Part shown: one piece after another, positions 9,541 to 17,758 of the stretch
Layout of the letters: the number at the start of each line of letters is the position of its first letter
How positions within the stretch are numbered: the first letter of the stretch is position 1
NCBI GenBank assembly: GCA_028131545.1
Contig: JAOICL010000010.1
Location: 1-53,802, forward strand
DNA from: Vibrio sp.
Lineage (GTDB): Bacteria; Pseudomonadota; Gammaproteobacteria; Enterobacterales; Vibrionaceae
Length of the DNA: 53,802 nucleotides
Direction of reading: 5' to 3'
Program-made: the position numbers and the translations under genes
Notes under the pieces: model-generated
What the model saw: the letters and a program-made list of their open reading frames with translations, nothing else
The model's database searches: none
Told to the model about the DNA's origin: nothing

Positions 9541-9837
9541 TTATTTACGAGGTAGTTCAATCTTACGATCTTCACTTTGACGGAATAAAATCAAAGTCTT
9601 ACCGATAACTTGAACTTTTTCAGCCTTCGTCTCTCTAACGATAGCGTCAACAATTAAGTTTTTTGTATCGCGATCTTCTGAGGCAATTTTCACTTTAATG
9701 AGTTCATGGTGATTAAGAGCTATTTCAATCTCAGCAAGTACGGCCTCTGTTAAGCCATTTGCGCCAAGTAATACAACTGGCTTTAAAGAGTGAGCTAACC
9801 CTTTTAGGTGTTGCTTTTGTTTTGTACTTAAATTCAT
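9541..9837 (-). CDS. yhbY: Ribosome assembly RNA-binding protein YhbY
   Basis: A 98-residue CRS1-YhbY (CRM) domain protein that binds pre-50S particles. The whole length is the single domain: LKGLAHSLKPVVLLGANGL at the N-terminus with the GxxG-like loop GANG, then the basic KVKIAS strand and GKTLILFR near the C-terminus. It is divergent from rlmE, as in other gammaproteobacteria, and converges on greA. The upstream 116 bp must hold both promoters; none stands out. Confidence 0.95.
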   Translation of the reverse strand: MNLSTKQKQHLKGLAHSLKPVVLLGANGLTEAVLAEIEIALNHHELIKVKIASEDRDTKNLIVDAIVRETKAEKVQVIGKTLILFRQSEDRKIELPRK

Positions 9838-9953
9838 TTTGACATCAACTTTATTTAGTTAGGGGTTGAAAAGTACCATTTTAACGCCATCTCTCGATGA
9901 AGACTATATTTTCTACCATACTTTATGTGTAGTCGCTTATCTGCAGGTAATCA

Positions 9954-10583
9954 ATGAGTAAACAAAAACATTCCGCCAGCTCTGGTCGTTGGTTAAAGGA
10001 ACATTTCGACGATAAGTATGCAAATGAAGCTCGTAAAAAAGGCTATCGCTCGAGAGCTTACTTTAAAATCGAAGAAATTGACAAGAAAGACAAGTTATTT
10101 AAATCAGGTATGACCGTAGTGGACCTTGGGGCAGCCCCTGGTGGGTGGTCACAATATAGCGCTAAGGTTGTGGGAGATAACGGGAAATTGATCGCTTGTG
10201 ATTTATTACCAATGGATCCTATTTCTGGTGTTTCTTTTTTACAAGGTGATTTTAGAGAAGATGCGGTATTAGAAGCATTATTAGAACGTATTCAGCCAAG
10301 TATGGTTGATGTTGTTATGTCTGATATGGCTCCTAATATGGCTGGAAATGCTTCTGTAGATCAGCCTAGAGGAATGTATCTTGTTGAATTAGCTTTAGAT
10401 ATGTGTCGTCAGGTTCTGGCTCAGAACGGTAGTTTTGTGGTTAAAGTATTCCAAGGTGAAGGCTTTGATCAATATGTAAAAGAGGTTAAAGACGTTTTTA
10501 AAGTGGTTAAAATTCGTAAACCTGACTCATCTCGCGCACGTTCTCGTGAAGTTTATGTTGTCGCAACGGGATACAAGGGTTAA
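9954..10583 (+). CDS. rlmE: 23S rRNA 2'-O-ribose U2552 methyltransferase
   Basis: RlmE (RrmJ/FtsJ) methylates U2552 in the A-loop of 23S rRNA, a late 50S step. The 209-residue protein is full length. It shows the SAM motif [11 protein letters not shown], then [18 protein letters not shown] and C-terminal SREVYVV, carrying the K-D-K-E catalytic tetrad of the family. It is followed 95 bp later by ftsH, the usual partner, with no terminator between them, so co-transcription is likely. Confidence 0.96.
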   Translation: MSKQKHSASSGRWLKEHFDDKYANEARKKGYRSRAYFKIEEIDKKDKLFKSGMTVVDLGAAPGGWSQYSAKVVGDNGKLIACDLLPMDPISGVSFLQGDFREDAVLEALLERIQPSMVDVVMSDMAPNMAGNASVDQPRGMYLVELALDMCRQVLAQNGSFVVKVFQGEGFDQYVKEVKDVFKVVKIRKPDSSRARSREVYVVATGYKG

Positions 10584-10678
10584 TCTTAGAATATAGTAAC
10601 CTATAAATCATGCCGCTACATTGTAAAACGTGTAGCACCCCTTCAATCATTTTAATTAGTTATCGAGAGGCTGACACC

Positions 10679-12625
10679 TTGAGTGACATGGCAAAAAATT
10701 TAATATTGTGGCTTGTTATAGCGGTTGTCCTAATGTCTGTTTTCCAGAGCTTTGGCCCTGGTGATAGTAACGGAAAATCGGTTGATTACACCACATTCGT
10801 ACAGGAAGTTGGCCAAGGCCAGATACAGGACGCTACATTTAAGGACAGTGAGATTACTTTCACTAAACGAGGTGGTACTTCTCGTTATGTTACTTACATG
10901 CCAGTTTATGACCAGAAACTTCTTGATGATCTTATTAACCAAAACGTAAAAGTCAAAGGTACTCCACCAGAAGAACAAAGTTTACTTGGTTCAATTTTTA
11001 TCTCCTGGTTCCCAATGATCTTACTTATTGGTGTTTGGATATTCTTCATGCGTCAAATGCAAGGCGGCGGCGGCAAAGGCGCAATGTCCTTTGGTAAAAG
11101 TAAAGCCCGCATGATGAGTGAAGAGCAAATCAAAACGACCTTTGCAGATGTTGCTGGTTGTGATGAAGCTAAGGAAGACGTAAAAGAGCTAGTTGATTAT
11201 TTACGAGACCCAAGTCGATTCCAGAAGTTAGGTGGTAAAATACCAACGGGTGTCCTGATGGTAGGTCCTCCAGGTACAGGTAAAACATTACTTGCGAAAG
11301 CGATTGCAGGTGAAGCAAAGGTTCCATTTTTCACTATCTCTGGTTCTGACTTCGTTGAAATGTTTGTCGGTGTTGGTGCATCTCGTGTGCGTGACATGTT
11401 TGAGCAAGCTAAAAAAGCAGCACCATGTATCATCTTTATCGATGAAATTGATGCCGTTGGTCGACAGCGTGGTGCTGGTGTTGGTGGCGGTCATGATGAG
11501 CGTGAACAAACACTGAACCAAATGTTGGTTGAAATGGATGGTTTCGAAGGCAATGAAGGTATTATTGTTATTGCTGCGACCAACCGACCAGATGTTCTTG
11601 ACCCAGCGTTATTGCGTCCAGGACGATTTGACCGTCAAGTTGTTGTAGGCTTGCCTGATGTTCGAGGTCGTGAGCAAATATTACAAGTTCACATGCGTAA
11701 AGTGCCTGTTGCAGATGATGTTGTAGCTTCATTAATCGCTCGTGGTACACCTGGCTTCTCTGGTGCTGACCTTGCGAACTTAGTCAATGAAGCGGCTTTA
11801 TTTGCTGCACGCGGTAATAAACGTAATGTATCAATGGTTGAGTTTGAATTAGCTAAAGATAAAATCATGATGGGTGCAGAGCGTCGTTCCATGGTGATGT
11901 CAGAAGAGATTAAAGAATCTACTGCGTATCATGAAGCTGGTCATGCGATAGTAGGTCGATTGGTTCCAGAACACGATCCAGTATATAAAGTATCAATCAT
12001 TCCTCGTGGCCGAGCTTTAGGTGTCACGATGTATCTTCCAGAGCAAGATCGTATCAGCATGTCTCGTCAACATTTAGAGTCGATGATTTCTAGCTTATAT
12101 GGTGGTCGATTAGCGGAAGAGCTAATCTATGGTACTGATAAAGTTTCGACAGGTGCATCCAATGATATTGAGCGTGCAACAGATATTGCTCGTAAAATGG
12201 TTACTCAATGGGGCTTCTCTGAAAAACTAGGTCCGCTTCTTTATGCTGAAGAAGAGGGTGAGGTTTTCATGGGACGTAACTCAACGCAAAGTAAGCCTAT
12301 GTCTGGAGAAACCGCTAAGTTAATCGATGAGGAGATCAGAGCGTTAATTGATCGTAATTATCTACGAGCTAAGCAAATCCTGGAAGACAATATGGATCTA
12401 ATGCATTCAATGAAAGATGCGTTAATGAAATATGAAACCATTGATGCTGGACAAATTGATGACTTAATGGATCGTAAATCTGAGATTCGCGACCCTGCTG
12501 GCTGGGGCGATAACCCTAAAAAAGCAGAAGAGTCGGTAGATAAAGCTGTTATTGCAGAGGAAAAACCAGCCCCTGATGTTGAATCAGCAGAAAAAACTGA
12601 CGACTCAGATAAAAAAGACGTGTAG
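10679..12625 (+). CDS. ftsH: ATP-dependent zinc metalloprotease FtsH
   Basis: Membrane-anchored AAA+ protease that degrades misfolded membrane proteins and regulators such as LpxC. I place the start at TTG 10679 (648 residues, reading L-S-D-M-A-K-N), because GAGAGG at 10665-10670 is 8 nt upstream. The ATG at 10688 would sit 17 nt from it. The open frame reaches back to 10610 without family similarity. Two membrane segments (about residues 6-25 and 105-125) flank a periplasmic domain. Walker A GPPGTGKT is at 196-203 and the zinc site HEAGH at 418-422. The C-terminal tail is acidic and repetitive. The stop is followed by a terminator that almost touches folP. Confidence 0.96.
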   Translation: MSDMAKNLILWLVIAVVLMSVFQSFGPGDSNGKSVDYTTFVQEVGQGQIQDATFKDSEITFTKRGGTSRYVTYMPVYDQKLLDDLINQNVKVKGTPPEEQSLLGSIFISWFPMILLIGVWIFFMRQMQGGGGKGAMSFGKSKARMMSEEQIKTTFADVAGCDEAKEDVKELVDYLRDPSRFQKLGGKIPTGVLMVGPPGTGKTLLAKAIAGEAKVPFFTISGSDFVEMFVGVGASRVRDMFEQAKKAAPCIIFIDEIDAVGRQRGAGVGGGHDEREQTLNQMLVEMDGFEGNEGIIVIAATNRPDVLDPALLRPGRFDRQVVVGLPDVRGREQILQVHMRKVPVADDVVASLIARGTPGFSGADLANLVNEAALFAARGNKRNVSMVEFELAKDKIMMGAERRSMVMSEEIKESTAYHEAGHAIVGRLVPEHDPVYKVSIIPRGRALGVTMYLPEQDRISMSRQHLESMISSLYGGRLAEELIYGTDKVSTGASNDIERATDIARKMVTQWGFSEKLGPLLYAEEEGEVFMGRNSTQSKPMSGETAKLIDEEIRALIDRNYLRAKQILEDNMDLMHSMKDALMKYETIDAGQIDDLMDRKSEIRDPAGWGDNPKKAEESVDKAVIAEEKPAPDVESAEKTDDSDKKDV

Positions 12626-12640
12626 TCGATAAGTAAGGAA

Positions 12641-12664
12641 ACCCCGAGGAAACTCGGGGTTTTT
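12641..12664 (+). terminator. Terminator between ftsH and folP
   Basis: ACCCCGAG (12641-12648) and CTCGGGGT (12653-12660) form an 8-bp stem with a GAAA loop and a T run (12660-12664). It ends only 8 nt before the folP ATG, so it also occupies the folP ribosome-binding region. Confidence 0.8.
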
Positions 12665-12671
12665 GTATTTA

Positions 12672-13574
12672 ATGAAAATAGAATTTAATAATAAAGAACT
12701 GGATTTAACGACACCTCACGTTATGGGGATCTTGAATACTACGCCAGATTCATTTTCTGATGGTGGACAATACTCATCCGTCGACCATGCCGTTCAAAAA
12801 GCACTTAAAATGATTGAGTCAGGTGCAACGATCATCGATATTGGTGGTGAATCAACTCGTCCTGGGGCTCCAGCTGTTTCATTAGAAGAAGAACTCTCTC
12901 GAGTTATTCCAGTCATTAAGGCATTACGTCGTATTTCTAACGTTTGGATTTCAATTGATACGAGTAAAGCCGATGTGATGGATCAGGCTATCCTTGCTGG
13001 AGCTGATATAGTTAATGACGTTCGCGCTTTGACGAGTAAAGGCGCATTAGATATCGTCGCAAAGCACCAAGTGCCAGTATGTATTATGCATATGCAAGGC
13101 CAGCCAAGTACTATGCAAACGAATCCTTCTTATGATGATCTTGTTCAAGATGTTGCTTCTTTTTTACAAGAGAGAGTGGATGCGGCTACATCAGCGGGTA
13201 TTAAAAAAGATAATATTATCTTGGATCCAGGTTTTGGGTTTGGAAAAACACTAGAGCATAACTATCAATTACTCTCCGTCATCCATCAATTTCATCAATT
13301 TGAATTACCGCTATTAATTGGCGTTTCAAGGAAATCCATGATCTTTAAGCTTCTTGACAAAAAGCCAGATGAAACAGCATTAGGCAGTGCCCTTTGTGCA
13401 GCTTTCGCGGTTGGTCAGGGCGCTCAAATTATTCGTGTACATGATGTTGAAGAAACGGTAGATGCAATAAAAATAACCCAATTTTATCAAAAAAATTCGC
13501 TTGTAAAGGGGCAAATCAATGACAAAACAAAGACGTTATTTTGGAACAGATGGCATTCGTGGCAAAGTAGGTGA
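12672..13574 (+). CDS. folP: Dihydropteroate synthase, C-terminus extended into glmM
   Basis: FolP joins p-aminobenzoate to hydroxymethyl-dihydropterin diphosphate in folate synthesis and is the sulfonamide target. The start is ATG 12672; a TTG at 12663 lies inside the terminator T run. Signatures include [15 protein letters not shown] near the N-terminus, [17 protein letters not shown] and the C-terminal [14 protein letters not shown]. At 300 residues it is longer than the usual 275-285. After [11 protein letters not shown] the frame passes an A7 tract (13489-13495) and overlaps glmM by 56 bp. One A fewer would stop at TTG-TAA before the glmM Shine-Dalgarno; one more would end in an ATGA overlap with glmM. 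No clear Shine-Dalgarno is free of the upstream terminator hairpin. Confidence 0.93.
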   Translation: MKIEFNNKELDLTTPHVMGILNTTPDSFSDGGQYSSVDHAVQKALKMIESGATIIDIGGESTRPGAPAVSLEEELSRVIPVIKALRRISNVWISIDTSKADVMDQAILAGADIVNDVRALTSKGALDIVAKHQVPVCIMHMQGQPSTMQTNPSYDDLVQDVASFLQERVDAATSAGIKKDNIILDPGFGFGKTLEHNYQLLSVIHQFHQFELPLLIGVSRKSMIFKLLDKKPDETALGSALCAAFAVGQGAQIIRVHDVEETVDAIKITQFYQKNSLVKGQINDKTKTLFWNRWHSWQSR

Positions 13575-14859
13575 GTATCCAATTACCCCTGATTTTGTGT
13601 TAAAACTAGGTTGGGCTGCTGGTCGAGTATTAGCTAAGCAAGGAACAAAACAAGTCATCATCGGCAAAGATACTCGAATTTCAGGCTATATGCTGGAATC
13701 GGCTTTAGAGGCAGGTTTGTCAGCAGCAGGACTAAAAGCAACATTTACTGGACCAATGCCTACACCAGCTGTTGCGTATTTAACACAGACATTTCGTGCT
13801 GAAGCCGGTATTGTTATTTCTGCATCACACAATCCATTTTATGATAATGGAATCAAATTCTTTTCATCGGAAGGGACAAAACTTCCAGATTCGATTGAGC
13901 TAGCAATAGAAGAAGAATTAGATAAAGAGATTCAGTGTGTTGATTCTTCTGAGTTGGGTAAAGCTGCACGTTTAGTCGATGCTGCAGGGCGTTATATTGA
14001 ATTCTGTAAAGGCACCTTTCCATCTCATTTAAGTCTGTCGGGCCTAAAGATTGTTGTTGACTGTGCTCACGGCGCAACTTATCACATTGCTCCAAATGTT
14101 TTTCAAGAATTAGGGGCTGAAGTCATTATTATTGGTGCTAGCCCAGATGGGTTAAACATTAATAAAGAAGTGGGCGCGACAGATGTTCGATCATTACAAA
14201 GAAAAGTCGTTGAAGAGCAAGCTCATTTAGGTTTGGCTTTTGATGGTGATGGCGATCGAATTATCATGGTCGATGAAGTAGGTAATAAGATTGATGGTGA
14301 CCAAATAGCCTATATTATCGCTCGTGATACTTTACGAAGAGGTGAGTTAAAGGGAGGGGTTGTTGGAACTCTAATGACTAACCTTGGAATGGAAAATGGT
14401 TTAAAGCAGTTAGGTATTCCTTTTATTCGTTCTTCAGTCGGTGACCGTTATGTGATGGAAAAGCTAATGGAGAAAGGGTGGTCTATTGGTGCTGAAAACT
14501 CAGGTCATGTTATCTTATTAGATAAAGTAACAACAGGCGATGCGATTGTTGCAGCATTACAGGTATTGGTCTCGGTTGTTGATAGCGGAATGTCTTTATT
14601 AGAACTTTCTCAAGGAATGACGCTATACCCACAAGTACTAGAGAATGTCCGTTTTTCTGGTGATAGCAATCCACTTGAGTCGGATGTTGTATTGGATGCG
14701 GTTTCTCAGGCAGAAATACAGCTGGGTGATAAAGGCAGAGTACTATTAAGAAAATCAGGTACAGAGCCTTTAATACGCGTGATGGTTGAAGGTGAAGATG
14801 CTGAACTTGTGCAACACCTAGCTAAAAATATTGCGAGTGTCGTTGAAGATAATTGCTAA
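13519..14859 (+). CDS. glmM: Phosphoglucosamine mutase
   Basis: GlmM interconverts glucosamine-6-phosphate and glucosamine-1-phosphate on the way to UDP-GlcNAc for peptidoglycan and LPS. The 446-residue protein begins [18 protein letters not shown]. The catalytic phosphoserine loop ISASHNP carries Ser103, the metal-binding loop is DGDGDR, and the substrate loop ENSGH and phosphate loop [12 protein letters not shown] follow. AAGGGG (13506-13511) is 7 nt before ATG 13519, inside the folP frame. Downstream, two stem-loops without clear T runs (14911-14934 and 14937-14975) precede a good promoter for secG. Confidence 0.97.
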   Translation: MTKQRRYFGTDGIRGKVGEYPITPDFVLKLGWAAGRVLAKQGTKQVIIGKDTRISGYMLESALEAGLSAAGLKATFTGPMPTPAVAYLTQTFRAEAGIVISASHNPFYDNGIKFFSSEGTKLPDSIELAIEEELDKEIQCVDSSELGKAARLVDAAGRYIEFCKGTFPSHLSLSGLKIVVDCAHGATYHIAPNVFQELGAEVIIIGASPDGLNINKEVGATDVRSLQRKVVEEQAHLGLAFDGDGDRIIMVDEVGNKIDGDQIAYIIARDTLRRGELKGGVVGTLMTNLGMENGLKQLGIPFIRSSVGDRYVMEKLMEKGWSIGAENSGHVILLDKVTTGDAIVAALQVLVSVVDSGMSLLELSQGMTLYPQVLENVRFSGDSNPLESDVVLDAVSQAEIQLGDKGRVLLRKSGTEPLIRVMVEGEDAELVQHLAKNIASVVEDNC

Positions 14860-15013
14860 CTGAAACGAGATAGATTATCGCGTTGAATTTAATATTAGTG
14901 ACAACAAAATACGAGTTGTGTGTTTTTCACTCGTTAGACAGGGCTTTTTATGTTTTTTCTTAAAATAGCCTTGTCATTGCTTGGCTCTTTCGTTAATATT
15001 GACGCGCTCTTCA

Positions 15014-15041
15014 TTGAGGGCGCTAGCCTTGTTCATATAAT
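15014..15041 (+). promoter_or_regulatory. Probable sigma70 promoter for secG and tRNA-Leu
   Basis: TTGAGG (15014-15019), a 16-bp spacer and a perfect TATAAT (15036-15041) stand 44 nt before the secG ATG. This unit would include the tRNA-Leu downstream. Confidence 0.55.
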
Positions 15042-15085
15042 TTAGGACGACGCTGGCTCAACAATTTGGAACATAGGTGGAAGAC

Positions 15086-15424
15086 ATGTTTGATATCCTA
15101 CTTGTGATTTACCTGTTGGCAGCGATTGGTGTGATTGGCCTAGTGTTGATTCAACAAGGTAAAGGCGCAGATATGGGCGCGTCATTTGGAGCTGGAGCTG
15201 GAGCATCTAATACAGTTTTTGGTGCTGGCGGTTCAGGTAATTTCCTGACAAAAATGACAACGATATTCGCAATTGTATTTTTTGGTATCAGCTTAGCGCT
15301 TGGTAATATGTCTACAAAAGATGATGCATCTAAATTTGATGGTGATGCATTAATTGAAGACGTACAGCAAGAAAGCCAAGGTGGTGCAACAAAGACAACT
15401 ACTGAAGATGAGATTCCTCAGTAA
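15086..15424 (+). CDS. secG: Preprotein translocase subunit SecG
   Basis: Small inner-membrane subunit of SecYEG that assists SecA-driven export. The start is ATG 15086 (112 residues, [16 protein letters not shown]), with AGGTGG 5 nt upstream; a GTG three codons earlier overlaps that site. Two membrane helices (about residues 3-22 and 55-75) flank the conserved [15 protein letters not shown] loop. The C-terminal tail after MSTKDD is acidic and variable. It is followed 11 bp later by tRNA-Leu, as in E. coli secG-leuU. Confidence 0.95.
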   Translation: MFDILLVIYLLAAIGVIGLVLIQQGKGADMGASFGAGAGASNTVFGAGGSGNFLTKMTTIFAIVFFGISLALGNMSTKDDASKFDGDALIEDVQQESQGGATKTTTEDEIPQ

Positions 15425-15435
15425 CTGACTTTAAA

Positions 15436-15520
15436 GCCGAGATGGTGAAATTGGTAGACACGCTAGCATGAGGTGCTAGTACTTTAGGGTGTGAGGGTTC
15501 AAGTCCCTCTCTCGGCACCA
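15436..15520 (+). tRNA. tRNA-Leu (anticodon GAG)
   Basis: An 85-nt class-II tRNA. The acceptor arms GCCGAGA (15436-15442) and TCTCGGC (15510-15516) pair, followed by A73 and an encoded CCA (15518-15520). The anticodon stem CTAGC/GCTAG encloses the loop ATGAGGT, giving GAG at positions 34-36. The variable arm is long, and the T arm reads GAGGGTTCAAGTCCCTC. It lies between secG and the rimP leader, the position of leuU in E. coli. Confidence 0.97.
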
Positions 15521-15660
15521 TACATTAAACAAACTTGTAAAATGAGCTATTCAGCATATACTGCTAATTAGGTCGGATTATTTATAAGTTTGGCAATGCT
15601 TGATGTATAATAGATTTAAGTACATAGGTATATAAATCTATCAGGGTCCAGCAACAAAAA

Positions 15661-15687
15661 AACCCCGATTATATCGGGGTTTTTTTG
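15661..15687 (+). terminator. Intrinsic terminator after tRNA-Leu
   Basis: AACCCCGAT (15661-15669) and ATCGGGGTT (15673-15681) form a 9-bp stem with a very short loop and T residues through 15687. It separates the secG-tRNA transcript from rimP unless read through. Confidence 0.85.
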
Positions 15688-15735
15688 TTATCTAACATGA
15701 TTCTTTGTTAGGTATTATTGTTTGGAATTGAAATT

Positions 15736-15755
15736 GGGCTATAAGCCCTTTTTTT
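15736..15755 (+). terminator. Second terminator-like hairpin in the rimP leader
   Basis: GGGCT (15736-15740), loop ATA, AGCCC (15744-15748) and seven T to 15755 end 16 nt before the rimP ATG. It follows a CTAACA/TGTTAG stem at 15692-15711. Its placement at the start of an operon that encodes NusA suggests attenuation or NusA autocontrol; that role is inferred. Confidence 0.6.
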
Positions 15756-15771
15756 GTTTCTGGAGTCGTTC

Positions 15772-16227
15772 ATGACTGGTTTAGAAAAACAACTAACAGA
15801 ATTACTTAATGATGCTGTTGAAGCATCTGAGTGTGAATTAGTCGGTTTAGAGTTTATTCGTGCGGGTGAACATTCAACACTACGCATTTTTATTGACCAT
15901 GAAAATGGTATTAATGTTGAAAATTGTGCGGAAGTAAGCCGCCAAGTTGGTGCTGTATTGGATGTTGAAGATCCAATATCGGTAGTATACAACTTGGAAG
16001 TCTCTTCACCTGGCCTAGATAGACCTTTGTTCAAAGCAGAACATTACCAGCAGTTTGTCGGTCATGATGTGAATATTGTACTTAAAATGGCAGTCGGCAA
16101 CCGTCGAAAATGGAAGGGGACAATTCAAGGCGTAGACGGTGAAACCATTACACTTGTTGTAGATGGTCAAGAAGAACTGTTTGCGTTAAGTAATATTTCC
16201 AAAGCAAATTTGATCCCAAAATTTTAA
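15772..16227 (+). CDS. rimP: Ribosome maturation factor RimP
   Basis: RimP helps assemble the 30S subunit. The start is ATG 15772 (151 residues, MTGLEKQL), with TGGAG 6 nt upstream. The RimP N-terminal domain shows [22 protein letters not shown] and the conserved [13 protein letters not shown]. The C-terminal SH3-like domain includes the NRRKWKG motif. It is first in the rimP-nusA-infB-rbfA-truB operon, 19 bp before nusA. Confidence 0.97.
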   Translation: MTGLEKQLTELLNDAVEASECELVGLEFIRAGEHSTLRIFIDHENGINVENCAEVSRQVGAVLDVEDPISVVYNLEVSSPGLDRPLFKAEHYQQFVGHDVNIVLKMAVGNRRKWKGTIQGVDGETITLVVDGQEELFALSNISKANLIPKF

Positions 16228-16246
16228 ATTACTAAAGGCTAGATAA

Positions 16247-17734
16247 ATGAGTAAAGAAATTTTAGCGGTTGCAGAAGCTGTATCGAATGAAAAAGGCGTT
16301 CCTCGCGAAAGAATTTTTGAAGCGCTGGAAGTCGCATTATCAACATCAACAAAGAAAAAACGCGAGATTGAAATCGATGTTCGTGTTGAAATTGACCGTA
16401 AAACGGGTGAATTTGATACATTCCGCCGTTGGTTAGTTGTTGAAAATGTTGAAAACCCAACACTAGAAATTTCAATTGAAGCGGCTTCTTATGATGATGA
16501 TACCGTTGTTGTTGGTGATTACATCGAAGATCAAATCGAATCGGTGAAGTTTGACCGTATTACGACTCAAACTGCAAAGCAAGTTATTGTCCAGAAAGTT
16601 CGTGAAGCCGAACGTGCTCAAATTGTTGAGCAGTTTATGGATAATGAAGGTGAGCTTGTTACTGGTATCGTTAAGAAAGTGAATCGTGAAAATACGATCC
16701 TTGACCTAGGTAATAACGCAGAAGCCGTTATTATGCGTGATGACCAGTTACCACGTGAAAATCATCGTTCAGGCGACCGTGTTCGTGGACTTTTGTATGC
16801 AGTTCGCCCTGAAGCTCGTGGTTTCCAGCTATTCATTACTCGCTCTAAACCAGAGATGCTAGCAGAACTGTTTCGCGTAGAAGTACCGGAGATCGGTGAA
16901 GACCTTATCGAATTAAAAGGTGCAGCGCGTGATCCTGGTTCTCGAGCTAAAATTGCAGTAAAAACAAATGATAAGCGTATTGACCCTGTCGGTGCTTGTG
17001 TTGGTATGCGTGGTGCTCGTGTTCAAGCCGTTTCTAATGAACTGGGCGGCGAGCGTATTGATATCGTGCTATGGGATGATAACCCAGCTCAATTTGTTAT
17101 TAATGCGATGGCGCCAGCTGACGTAGCTTCAATTATTGTTGATGAAGACACGCATTCAATGGATATCGCTGTTGAACCAGATAACTTAGCACAAGCTATC
17201 GGTCGTAACGGTCAAAATATTCGCTTAGCTTCTCAGTTATCTGGCTGGGAATTGAATGTAATGACAGTTGAAGACTTGCAGAAGAAACATGAAGCGGAGT
17301 CTCAAGAATCTATTGCGCTCTTCGTTCAGCATTTAGATATCGAAGCCGATTTTGCTGAGCTACTTGTCTCAGAAGGTTTTTCTACATTAGAAGAAGTCGC
17401 TTATGTTCCAGTCAGCGAACTACTTGAAGTTGATGGCTTGAATGAAGAAATAATTGAAGAGTTACGCGCTAGAGCGAAAGATGCTTTAACAACACTTGCG
17501 TTAGCTCAAGAAGAGTCGTTAGATGGTGTTGCGCCAGCTGATGATCTTTTAGCTCTTGAAGGTTTAGAAAAAGAGCTTGCTTATAAGCTTGCAGCAAAGG
17601 GTGTCGTTACTTTAGAAGATCTTGCGGAACAAGGTGTTGATGAACTAGACGGCATTGAAGACTTAACAGAAGAGAAAGCAGGGGCGTTGATTATGGCGGC
17701 TCGTAATATCTGTTGGTTTGGAGAAGACGCATAA
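16247..17734 (+). CDS. nusA: Transcription termination/antitermination factor NusA
   Basis: NusA binds RNA polymerase and nascent RNA and modulates pausing, termination and antitermination. The 495-residue protein has the N-terminal polymerase-binding domain (about 1-130), an S1 domain (about 135-200) with [21 protein letters not shown]1 and KH2 (about 210-345) including the [14 protein letters not shown] and [12 protein letters not shown] loops, and two C-terminal acidic helix-hairpin-helix repeats (about 365-425 and 435-495). It lies directly between rimP and infB. In E. coli NusA represses its own operon; the double terminator before rimP may be the target here. Confidence 0.98.
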   Translation: MSKEILAVAEAVSNEKGVPRERIFEALEVALSTSTKKKREIEIDVRVEIDRKTGEFDTFRRWLVVENVENPTLEISIEAASYDDDTVVVGDYIEDQIESVKFDRITTQTAKQVIVQKVREAERAQIVEQFMDNEGELVTGIVKKVNRENTILDLGNNAEAVIMRDDQLPRENHRSGDRVRGLLYAVRPEARGFQLFITRSKPEMLAELFRVEVPEIGEDLIELKGAARDPGSRAKIAVKTNDKRIDPVGACVGMRGARVQAVSNELGGERIDIVLWDDNPAQFVINAMAPADVASIIVDEDTHSMDIAVEPDNLAQAIGRNGQNIRLASQLSGWELNVMTVEDLQKKHEAESQESIALFVQHLDIEADFAELLVSEGFSTLEEVAYVPVSELLEVDGLNEEIIEELRARAKDALTTLALAQEESLDGVAPADDLLALEGLEKELAYKLAAKGVVTLEDLAEQGVDELDGIEDLTEEKAGALIMAARNICWFGEDA

Positions 17735-17758
17735 TCGTTCAGCAAGGGAGGTAGCTAC

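Noticed and set aside
15521..15660. Second tRNA in the leader after tRNA-Leu (as metY in E. coli)
   Set aside because: No acceptor pairing, T-loop or CCA could be found in this stretch.
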